A stretch of DNA of 64,000 nt, taken from NCBI GenBank assembly GCA_023055425.1, contig JALGPY010000007.1:22330001-22394000 (forward strand), read 5' to 3'. The stretch's first letter is position 1; every line of letters begins with the position of its first letter. Below the pieces are notes generated by a model. It made no database searches, was not told the origin of the DNA, and worked only from the letters and a program-made list of their open reading frames with translations. A program made the position numbers and the translations under genes. Positions 55,148 to 64,000 of the stretch are shown here, one piece after another. The DNA is from Linanthus parryae. Lineage: Eukaryota > Streptophyta > Magnoliopsida > Ericales > Polemoniaceae.

Positions 55148-56577
55148 TGTGGGGTTTTTGATTCATGGATTGCGCAACGGAAGCATAAACAAACCTAAAA
55201 CCATGCAAAACCCTCCAAGGATCACAAGTCAAGAGACATAACGATGGTAAGGGTTAGAAATCATAAACACACCTTTGGGTTCTCCTTGATGACTTCAAAC
55301 GCGAATTGTGTCACGTTCTCTATAGTTGATCCACGCCTAGAGTTGATCCTAGATCTCCCAAGTCCTTGGTGCTAGCCCGGAAGAGGAAGAGGAAGAAGTA
55401 ATCACGCAAAACGAGACCCAAAAGGAGGGTCTCGGCCTCCTCTGGCCGACGGGGACGGGCGGCGGCAAGGGGGCGGTCGGGCCTCCTTGTTGCTTGCTCT
55501 CTCTCCTTTTGTTCTCTCCCACTCTTTATTATGTTCACTAATGAGCATAAGTTATGTGGGAAGGAAGAAAGGAAGGTCCTTTATATAGTCCAACAACTCC
55601 TTGTTAACTACCTAAAGGACTTATTCTAGTCCTACTAGAATTCAATTTAGTCCCTTCCTTGCAAATTAGTCCCTACTAAGTTTGCAAGGGTTTGCAAAGT
55701 GATCCTTCTAATTAATTAATCCAATTAATTAATTCCCAAATCTAGTTCAACTCTATGTAGCGTGTGACCCCATAGGTTCTATCTAGTTGGTAGCAACTAT
55801 TTGCTAATATGGAGCGGTCTCTAGCAAAACATCCATTCTAGCCAACTAATAGAATAGTCATCTTGACAACCTTTGTACAAGTAATTGTCTCATCCCTTTG
55901 TCTCTATATCCGGATTGGACACGAGACATACAATTCACACTCGTATATCCAATCCATAGTTTCTCGATCCATGGGAATAGCCTTATTCGTTCAAATAACA
56001 TCAATATCCCATATTGATTTATTTGAGTCTGGCCAGACATTCTATAAGCACTATCCCTCGAGTGGCCTAGGATATTTGCTCCCGTTATGTGGGAGGGACA
56101 AATTCTATCTACGTCCACTACGATCTCTAAGCTTGCTTCTTATTGTATCCAGTACACGTCTTTATAACTACCCAGTTACGGTGTAGCGTTTAACGCTACC
56201 AAGATCACAATAATCCACAACTAGAATATCTAGTGACTTCAAGTCTAAGGATGACAATACCATTGCACCGCGAGAAGCGCTTGTGACTCAACATAACGTG
56301 TATGTAGCCTTCTCGGAGATGGGTCAATCCAGTGCAACATTCCCTAATGCACACCTATGTGTTGGATCGTGATATCTCCATATCAATCCAACCCCATACT
56401 AGTCTATAGATGATTTTCCCATTAATCATTATACTTGACTAGGGATATTTAAGATAAACAACACAATTGTAAATCTAAGGACTTCATTATATTAAATATC
56501 CAATAAATAATAAATGAATTTCTAGCCACAAATAATTCATACTAAACTAGATTGCCTCTAGGGCATCTATTCCAACA
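55148..56577 (-). repeat. 3' LTR of Copia element 3
   Basis: 1430 bp, plus-strand ends TGTGGGGTTTTTGATTC and CATCTATTCCAACA. TATA box TATATAA on the minus strand at 55581-55587. A GC-rich block with runs of GGCGG lies at 55430-55480. Small frames within it (55320-55538, 55858-56186) are not genes; the same frames recur in the 5' LTR. Confidence 0.95.
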
Positions 56578-56590
56578 GTCTCCCACTTGC
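56578..56590 (-). promoter_or_regulatory. Polypurine tract of Copia element 3
   Basis: AAGTGGGAGAC on the minus strand directly before the 3' LTR TGTTGGAATAG. Confidence 0.75.
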
Positions 56591-56591
56591 A

Positions 56592-57287
56592 CTAGAGCCA
56601 ATCTGGCGCATCTCGTATCTCCATACTCCTAGTGTGCCCTTCATGCTTCCACTGCGTGAGAGGCTTCGTAAGCGGGTCTGACAGATTATCATCTGTAGGA
56701 ATCTTGCATATCCGAACGTCTCCTCTATCGATAATATCTCGAATCAGATGAATTTTCCTGAGCACGTGCTTGGACTTCTGGTGCGATCTGGGTTCCTTTG
56801 ATTGCGCGATCGCCCCAGTGTTGTCACAGAACAACTCAACTGGATCCACAATGCCAGGGACCACACCAAGTTCAGAAACAAACTTTCTGATCCAAACAGC
56901 CTCCTTTGCTGCGCCATTTGCAGCAATGTACTCAGCCTCTGTTGTAGAATCAGCTACCGTCTCTTGCTTGGAACTCTTCCAGCTCACCGCTGCTCCATTC
57001 AGGCAAAACACATATCCCGATTGTGATCTAAAGTCATCTCTGTCGGTTTGGAAGCTTGCATCAGTGTAACCCCTTACACGCAACTCTTCCTCACCGCCAA
57101 AAATCAAGAAAGCATCCTTAGTTCTTCTCAAGTACTTTAGGATGTTCTTGACTGCAATCCAGTGACTCTCTCCCGGATTGGATTGGTATCTGCTTGTCAT
57201 ACTCAAGGCATATGACACATCTGGTCTAGTACATAACATGGCGTACATGATAGATCCTATGGCCGAGGCATAGGGAATTCTACTCAT
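56592..57287 (-). pseudogene. Copia RT end and RNase H (element 3)
   Basis: The minus strand reads IPYASAIGSIMYAMLCTRPD, LKYLRRTKDAFLIFGGEEEL, then RNase H: YTDASFQTDRDDFRSQSGYV, AVSWKSSKQETVADSTTEAE, VELFCDNTGAIAQ, RSHQKSKHVLRKIHLIRDII and DNLSDPLTKPL. All RNase H acidic residues are visible, and it ends with a natural stop close to the polypurine tract. A TAG just upstream (within 57288-57326) separates it from the RT part in the same frame. Confidence 0.93.
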
Positions 57288-57326
57288 GCGTTCCTTCTCA
57301 ATCTCATTGGAAGGACAACCACTCTT

Positions 57327-57761
57327 CTAAAGAGTGATTCCATGTGACATGGGCAAGAATCCCTTCTTGGAATCTTGCATGTTGAACCGTTTCAACACCT
57401 TGTCAATATATGTACTCTGACTTAGGCCTAGCATCCTCTTAGATCTATCTCTATAGATCTTTATACCGAGTATATAGGCTGCTTCCCCTAAGTACTTTAT
57501 TGAGAAACACTTTCCTAGCCAATCTTTCACAGATTGCAGCATGGGAATGTCGTTTCCAATGAGTAGTATGTCATCCACATACAAGACCAGAAAAGCTACA
57601 GAGCTCCCACTAACCTTCTTGTAGACACAAGACTCATCTTCGTTTCTGATGAAGCCAAACTCTTTGACCACTTCATCAAAACGTCGATTCCAACTCCTAG
57701 AAGCTTGCTTCAATCCATAAATGGATCGTTGCAGTTTACAGACTTTGTTGGCTTGCTTCAA
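57327..57761 (-). pseudogene. Copia RT palm and thumb (element 3)
   Basis: VCKLQRSIYGLKQASRSWNR, EDESCVYKKVSGSSVAFLVL, YVDDILLIGNDIP, YLGEAAYILGIKIYRDRSKR and LSQSTYIDKVLKRFNMQ: YVDD catalytic aspartates intact. This is in a different frame from the upstream integrase/RT frame, so there is a one-base frameshift near 57750, in the region coding for EGFEAS..KANKVCKL. Confidence 0.93.
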
Positions 57762-59478
57762 AACCCTCCGGTTGTATCATATACACGTCCTCGAGGAGAT
57801 TCCCATAAAGGAATGCTGTTTTGACATCCATCTGCCAAATCTCATAGTCATGGTATGCTGCAATCGCAAGTAGGATTCGGATGGATTTGGTCATAGCGAC
57901 TGGTGAAAAGGTTTCATCATAGTCAATGCCATGAATCTGTCTGAATCCTTTAGCCACCAATCGGCCCTTATAGGTAATCACATTACCATCCATGTTGATC
58001 TTCTTCTTGAAGACCCACTTGCACCCTATGGGCCGCGCCCCATTGGGTGGTTCCACCAAAGTCCATACTTTGTTGGTATACATGGATTCCATCTCGGATC
58101 TCATGGCTTCCAGCCACTTCTGAGAGTCTGGGCCACTCATGGCCTCCTCATAGGTAGTAGGCTCATAATCTATGAGCATCGTGTCACCGGAATCGGTTAC
58201 GAGAAGTCCATACCTCTCGGGTTCCTGGCGCACTCTACTAGATCTACGAAGCTCTTGTGTTACCTGAACAGGTTGCTCCACAACTGCTTGTGGTTCCTGT
58301 TCATGTTCCATAATCGGTTCAGTGATTTGTGGCTCTTGAACCTCTTCAAGTTCTACATTCCTCCCACTTGCTTCTTTAGAGACAAACTCTCTTTCTAGAA
58401 ACACGCCGGTCCGAGCAACAAACACTTTGTTCTCGGTTGGATTGTAGAAGTAGTATCCCTTAGTTTCCTTAGGGTACCCCACAAATTTGCACTTATCCGA
58501 TTTAGGCCCTAGCTTGTCTGATTGTAAACGTTTTACATAGACATCGCAGCCCCAAATCCTCATGAACGACAGTGTGGGACGCCTCCCACTCCACATCTCA
58601 TATGGCGTCTTCATGACTGATTTAGATGGAACACGGTTAATGGTGAAAGTTGCACTTAATAGAGCGTAGCCCCAAAATGATAATGGAAGATCGGTTTGAC
58701 ACATCATAGATCGAACCATATCCAATAGGGTTCGATTCCTCCTCTCGGACACGCCATTCCATTGTGGTGTTCCGGGAGGAGTGAGTTGGGACACGATCCC
58801 ACACTCTCTAAGATAGTCGTCAAACTCTTGGCTCAAGTATTCTCCTCCACGATCCGATCGTAGAGCCTTGATACTTTTGCCAAGTTGCTTCTCTACTTCA
58901 TTCTTGAATTCTTTGAACACTTCAAAGGATTTGGATTTTGCCCTCATAAGGTACACAAATCCATATCTACTGTAATCATCAGTAAATGTAATGAAGTAGA
59001 CATAACCACCCCTGGCAGGGGTGGCAAATGGCCCACACACATCGGTATGTATGAGTGCCAATTGCTCACTAGTCCTCTCACCTTTCTTATTGAAAGGGGA
59101 CTTTGTCATTTTTCCCAATAAACAAGCCTCACATGTCTCATATGATTCAAAATCAAATGAGTCTAGTAATCCATCCTTATGGAGTCTAGATACAAGTTTC
59201 TCATTTATGTGGCCTAAACGACAGTGCCATAAATAAGCAGGATTTGAATCATTTATTTTAATCCGCTTGGTATTAATGTTGTAGACAGGATTGTTTAGAT
59301 CAAGGACATAAAGTCCATTAAATAATTGCGCACTAAAATAGTGAATATTATTTAAATAAAAGGAACAACAATTGTTCTTTATTGAAATAATAAAACCATC
59401 CTTGTCCAAACAAGAAATAGAAATAATGTTTCTGCTCATAGCAGGCACAAAATAGCAATTATTTAAATCTAAAACTAA
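57736..59478 (-). pseudogene. Copia integrase and RT start (element 3)
   Basis: A 570-codon open frame that continues the gag frame after one TGA. HHCC zinc part: WHCRLGHINEKLVSRLHKDG..CEACLLGKM. DDE core: ALIHTDVCGPF, IKALRSDRGGEYLS, GTPQWNGVSERRNRTLLDMV. C-terminal MKTPYEMWSGRRPTLSFMRI. Then the acidic linker, [34 protein letters not shown] and [20 protein letters not shown] of RT. Integrase looks intact. The frame ends at the frameshift near 57750. Confidence 0.95.
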
Positions 59479-60534
59479 TCATGAAGGCAGAGATAGCTCG
59501 CACACGCCTGTGGCCAACGCAGCAACCTTTGCTCCATTCCCAACGCGCAGATCTACCTCTCCTTTAGCCAATCTTCTACTTCTCTTTAGATCCTGCATAT
59601 TTCGACAAATATGAGATCCACATCCAGTATCTAATACCCATGATGTAGAGACAGTTAAATTGACATCTACAACAAAAATACCTGGTGGTGGTGGAATCAC
59701 TATTCCAAGCCTCTTGTCCTCCAGATATTTTGGGCAGTTCCTCCTCCAGTGTCCAGGCTGACTGCAGTAGTGACACTCACCTTTAGTCACGGCCTTGGCA
59801 ATGCCACCAACAGGCTTAAGGGCAGGTTCCTTGGACTTGGCAACTGACTTGCCTTTGCCCTTGGAGGAAGAGGCAAACCTTTTGCCCTTTCCTTTCTGTA
59901 CCATCATTATGGCCTTGCCCTTACCCTTGTTGATGCTCTGTTCAGCCGTCCTCAACATGTTGAGTAAATCTGGCAGTGGTTTCACGATCTCGTTCATGTT
60001 ATAGTTCATAATGAACTGTCCATAACTCTCGGGCAACGATTGCAACACGAGATCGGTTGCCAACTCTTGGCCGACCGGGAACCCCAGTCGGGCGAGATTC
60101 TCCAAGTACCCGATCATTCGGAGTACATGGGGTCCCACCGGGTTCCCTTCTGCCAGATGACATTTGAACAGTGCCTTTGAGACCTCATACCTCTCTACCC
60201 TCGCCTGCTCTTGGAAGAGCTGCTTTAGATGTTCGATCATATCGACAGCATTCATGTTTTCGTGTTGCTTCTGAAGCTCAGAAGTCATGGTGCAAAGCAT
60301 TAGGCAGGCCGCATCATTAGCGTCATCAACACGCTTTTGATACGCCTTTAAGGCAGCAGGTGTTTGGTTCTCTGGACCTTCTGGAACAAGCTCCTCTATT
60401 TCATACAGTTTCTTCTCTTGCTTGAGAACAATTCTCAAGTTTCTGTACCAATCAAGAAAGTTGGTTCCAGAGAGCTTGTCCTTCTCAAGGACAGATCATA
60501 GGTAATGTTGTGAACTCGATGAGTTGTTTGTCAT
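59479..60534 (-). pseudogene. Copia gag and protease (element 3)
   Basis: The ATG at 60534 starts MTNNSSSSQHYL, followed by a TGA at 60496-60498 (C-to-T from an arginine CGA is likely) and then the gag body: DKLSGTNFLDWYRNLRIVLK, MIGYLENLARLGFPVGQELA, a Gly/Lys-rich stretch, the CCHC knuckle CHYCSQPGHWRRNCP, and the protease WVLDTGCGSHIC with an intact D-T-G. It ends at a second TGA (59479-59481), again where CGA would restore the frame into integrase. Restart inside gag would miss the N-terminus, so capsid assembly from this copy is doubtful. Confidence 0.93.
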
Positions 60535-62206
60535 TTGGAATTCTACAAAAGGAAAATACGCAAGTTTTAGTATTTGTGAATTTTTGACTATATTTAATAA
60601 TGGCTAGTTTATCAAATATAGCTCCCACTATTTTTCTACGGATTAATAACCCTCGAGATATTAATGCGGAAAATATCCTTATATTTTCTAGTGGGCCAAG
60701 ATCCATCTTTCATCTCCTTATGAGCTTGCTTTGGTAAGTCACCCATAATTCGACTACTTTAGGTAGGAACAATTCCAATTGCATCCTATATGCAACTCTT
60801 GGTTCAATTGGGAAAATAACTCCTTATTTATCCATCCATATGGATAATCCCAATCGATTGCCTCTAGGTTTCTTAATCAAATTAATAGCCTAGTTGTGTT
60901 CAACCTCTTATCTAAATAATTGCACATTGTTACGTGCCATCGCATTCCATCATTATGAACCAAGTCGCCATGCTTTGGCACGCACGAACTTGATAAATAA
61001 TGATGATAATGAGTGTTTAAATAACGAGAAGGCAAGAACACAATATTTGAATTTTGAGGGATTTTAAATTCAATTTTTAATTGTTTTGTTGATCAATATC
61101 AACCAATCTATCTATTTGAGTTTGGGCACAACTCCAAATAATAGATTCGGGTTGTCTAATTATCTTATTATCCTAATTGCATGCATCATCCATACACCAA
61201 CCGCACAATAATAAGACATTAAAATAAACAACCACAAAACAGAAATTAAACGTGATGTGGATATGGCCTTTTCTAGACTAAGATAATTCCAAGCCAATGG
61301 AATTATCTATGAACCCTAAAGCAAAACACATCTCCATGCGTCTTGATCTTTTGGTCCATCCTTCATAGTCTTGTGGAATGCTCCATGCTCCATGCTCCAT
61401 CTTTTGTGGCTTCTTTGGGTTTGGGCTCCTTTTCTTCAATCTTGGCTAACAATCTACTTTATCTAGCACTAGCTAACTTCTATACTAAATAAAATAAATC
61501 TCACAAGTTGAAAAAAAAAATGGCACGCAGGCCATAAAACCCTAATTAATTATTACAATTAATTGATCAGCTCGCAGGCCGTAAAACCAAACCACAAAAT
61601 TAAACATCCACATCAAACCATATTCTAAGGCCATATCCAATCACCATGCGATTTGCACATAAACAGTTAAAATCCAATTTTAACGCGCATGGTCAATTTT
61701 AATTGATTTTAGGATATTCTAGGGTTAAAACGGTCCATGGGCCCAACAATCAAATTGACCGGGCCCAAAAAGTGAACCGTAAGGCCCTAGGGCCGGCCCG
61801 GCCCCTAGCCCACGCGGCTAGGCCGCGGGCTAGGGCTGCCCCGGCCCCTAGGGCGGCCAATGCTTGGGCAGCAAGCAAGAGGGGCGGTCCCCTAAGGGGG
61901 CCGAACATCTATAGGGAGTTGTTTCCAAAACAACTCCCTTGCTTGGTGCCCAAGTTTGGTTGTTTCCTTGTTTTGGAGGAACTCCTTCGTCCCCAAGGAT
62001 GCCCAAACCCTAGATCTTAGATCCTAAAATTTCTCAAACTCACCAATTCATGCATCCAATGCAAAAATTAGATCTTGTTATGAAAGTTTATTGACAAATT
62101 GCATCCCATGCTTGATTTGTCTTGTTTTACGCGATAAACAATCAATTTAAGGTGTAAAACAACTAAAAACGTAACACATAAACCACGTTTATGCTCTACG
62201 ACCTGT
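60535..62206 (-). other. 5' untranslated leader of Copia element 3
   Basis: About 1.7 kb between the primer site and gag. Mostly AT-rich, with a sharply GC-rich, self-complementary tract at about 61770-61930 (repeated GGCCC, CCGGCCC, GCGGGC, GGGGCCG). No gene is supported; the plus-strand frame at 61703-62020 comes from the GC tract and is a low-complexity Ala/Arg/Pro product. Confidence 0.6.
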
Positions 62207-62219
62207 GGCTCTGATACCA
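62207..62219 (-). promoter_or_regulatory. Primer binding site of Copia element 3 (initiator tRNA-Met)
   Basis: TGGTATCAGAGCC on the minus strand, one base after the 5' LTR; perfect match to the standard plant initiator-Met site. Confidence 0.93.
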
Positions 62220-62220
62220 C

Positions 62221-63651
62221 TGTAGGGTTTTTGATTCATGGATTGCGCAACGGAAGCATAAACAAACATAAAACCATGCAAAACCCTCCAAGGATCACAA
62301 GTCAAGAGACATAACGATGGTAAGGGTTAGAAATCATAAACACACCTTTGGGTTCTCCTTGATGACTTCAAACGCGAATTGTGTCACGTTCTCTATAGTT
62401 TATCCACGCCTAGATTTGATCCTAGATCTCTCAAGTCCTTGGTGCTAGCCCGGAAGATGAAGAGGAAGAAGGAATCACGCAAAACGAGACCCAAAAGGAG
62501 GGTCTCGGCCTCCTTTGGCCGACGGGGACGGGGCGGCGGCAAGGGGGCGGTCGGGCCTCCTTGTTGCTTGCTCTCTCTCCTTTTGTTCTCTCCCACTCTT
62601 TGTTATGTTCTCTAATGAGCATAAGTTATGTGGGAAGGAAGGAAGGAAGGTCCTTTATATAGTCCAACAAATCCTTGTTAACTACCTAAAGGACTTATTC
62701 TAGTCCTACTAGAATTTAATTTAGTCCCTTCCTTGCAAATTAGTCCCTACTAAGTTTGCAAGGGTTTGCAAAGTGATCCTTCTAATTAATTAATCCAATT
62801 AATTAATTCCCAAATCTAGTTCAACTCTATGTAGCGTGTGACCCCATAGGTTCTATCTAGTTGGTAGCAACTATTTGCTAATATGGAGCGGTCTCTAGCA
62901 AAACATCCATTCTAGCCAACTAATAGAATAGTCATCTTGACAACCTTTGTACAAGTAACTGTCTCATCCCTTTGTCTCTATATCCGGATTGGACACGAGA
63001 CATACAAGTCACACTCGTATATCCAATCCATAGTTTCTCGATCCATGGGAATAGCCTTATTCGTGCAAATAACATCAATATCCCATATTGATTTATTTGA
63101 GTCTGGCCAGATATTCTATAAGCACTATCCCTCGAGTGGCCTAGGATATTTGCTCCCGTTATGTGGGAGGGACAAATTCTATCTACGTCCACTACGATCT
63201 CTAAGCTTGCTTCTTATTGTATCCAGTACACGTCTTTATAACTACCCAGTTACGGTGTAGCGTTTAACGCTACCAAGATCACAATAATCCACAACTAGAA
63301 TATCTAGTGACTTCAAGTCTAAGGATGACAATACCATTGCACCGCGAGAAGCGCTTGTGACTCAACATAACGTGTATGTAGCCTTCTCGGAGATGGGTCA
63401 ATCCAGTGCAACATTCCCTAATGCACACCTATGTGTTGGATCGTGATATCTCCATATCAATCCAACCCCATACTAGTCTATAGATGATTGTCCCATTAAT
63501 CATTATACTTGACTAGGGATATTTAAGATAAACAACACAATTGTAAATCTAAGGACTTCATTATATTAAATATCCAATAAATAATAAATGAATTTCTAGC
63601 CACAAATAATTCATACTAAACTAGATTGCCTCTAGGGCATCTATTCCAACA
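62221..63651 (-). repeat. 5' LTR of Copia element 3
   Basis: 1431 bp, plus-strand ends TGTAGGGTTTTTGATTC and CATCTATTCCAACA; TATATAA on the minus strand at 62655-62661. Followed by the GTTAA target duplication. Confidence 0.95.
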
Positions 63652-63656
63652 GTTAA

Positions 63657-64000
63657 TGTGCATGTGCACCTGGTAGCTCGGTATTTAGACCGATCCAGTA
63701 TCCAAACTTCCATTTTGAGGGGGTTGCTATGAGTATTAAGTGATATTTTATTGGATTTTAGGTGATTTAGGCGTATTTCGAGACGAGTAGATGGGGCGCG
63801 AAGAACTAGAAATCAAGAGGAAATGCGAAGAACCAGAGAGAAAGGAGCTCGGAATAGACTTGGATGAGCGGAGACGCAAAGAATACACAAGGAGATAATC
63901 TCATGAGGAAGTCTTGACGTCAAGAGTGCTGAAAATCTAGATTGGGGGCCAAACAAAGATTGAAATCAACTTCAGTATCCATGGCTTGGCACCACTGATT
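63657..64000. repeat. Ty3-LTR-like fragment, right part of the copy split by Copia element 3
   Basis: TGTGCATGTGCACCTGGTAG...GGAGCTCGGAATAGACTTGG continues the fragment that stops at 55147. It runs off the window. Confidence 0.55.

Larger units (their letters stand above)
55148..63651 (-). mobile_element. Young Ty1/copia retrotransposon (element 3), 8504 bp, TSD GTTAA
   Basis: LTRs of 1430 and 1431 bp differ at roughly twenty positions by eye. Target duplication GTTAA at 55143-55147 and 63652-63656. Perfect initiator-Met primer site, polypurine tract, and the full gag-protease-integrase-RT-RNase H series on the minus strand. It splits a Ty3-LTR-like fragment whose uninterrupted relatives are at 22257 and 47425. 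Three nonsense codons and one frameshift in the polyprotein make it inactive unless helped. Confidence 0.97.

Noticed and set aside
55863..56186. 107-residue frame repeated at 62937-63260
   Set aside because: Both copies lie at the same place in the two LTRs of element 3, so this is LTR sequence, not a gene.
61703..62020. 105-residue Ala/Arg/Pro-rich plus-strand frame in the Copia element 3 leader
   Set aside because: Generated by the GC-rich repeated tract; no start context or homology.

Overview
This is repeat-dense, AT-rich nuclear DNA from a flowering plant. The evidence is plant-type Ty1/copia polyproteins, a Helitron ending in a CTAG hairpin, CACTA elements, tRNA-derived SINE-like heads, and two host gene families known from plant small-RNA pathways: a DRB-like double-stranded-RNA-binding protein and a SAWADEE-homeodomain (SHH2)-like protein. 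A eudicot seems likely, but no species is claimed. I see no tRNA or rRNA gene that looks functional, no CRISPR array and no prokaryotic feature.

The backbone is a long direct duplication with an offset of about 31 kb. Copy I runs from about 4277 to 28.6 kb and copy II from about 35.7 to 52.9 kb. Each copy holds, in order: a Ty3-LTR-like fragment, a 1.87-kb solo LTR with CTTAA target duplications, an SHH2-like gene on the minus strand, a TATA-box/first-exon unit, a tRNA-like SINE head, another Ty3-LTR-like fragment, a small LTR element with one long proline-rich reading frame, and a DRB-like gene. Extra copies of the TATA/first-exon unit lie at 31.7-31.9, 35.3-35.5 and 54.3-54.5 kb, giving five in all.

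In copy I the DRB-like gene is also duplicated as a head-to-head palindrome: arms 26860-28533 and 28688-30355 with a 154-bp spacer. Three intact 174-codon DRB-like genes result, at 26947-27674 (-), 29542-30268 (+) and 51394-52120 (-).

Later insertions distinguish the two copies, so their empty sites can be read directly. Copy I received a CACTA element (9029-12299) and a complete Copia element (12640-19061, TSD GTACA). The Copia element broke the last exon of the SHH2-like gene and later received its own CACTA (13492-15046, TSD GCT). Copy I also has a 605-bp insertion between 22-bp direct repeats. Copy II received a 3.33-kb non-autonomous Helitron (36342-39669). Beyond copy II, a young 8.5-kb Copia element (55148-63651, TSD GTTAA) split a Ty3-LTR-like fragment. 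The window opens in a decayed Copia element (1-4276, minus). Its LTR/leader region carries seven hairpins that share one loop core but have different, individually complementary stems.

Host function is carried mainly by the DRB-like genes, which are intact, and by the SHH2-like genes, which are damaged. Both families belong to small-RNA biology: DRB proteins assist Dicer-like enzymes, and SHH proteins act with Pol IV in RNA-directed DNA methylation. The inverted DRB pair is itself a possible source of long hairpin RNA. That link is inference, not something the sequence proves.
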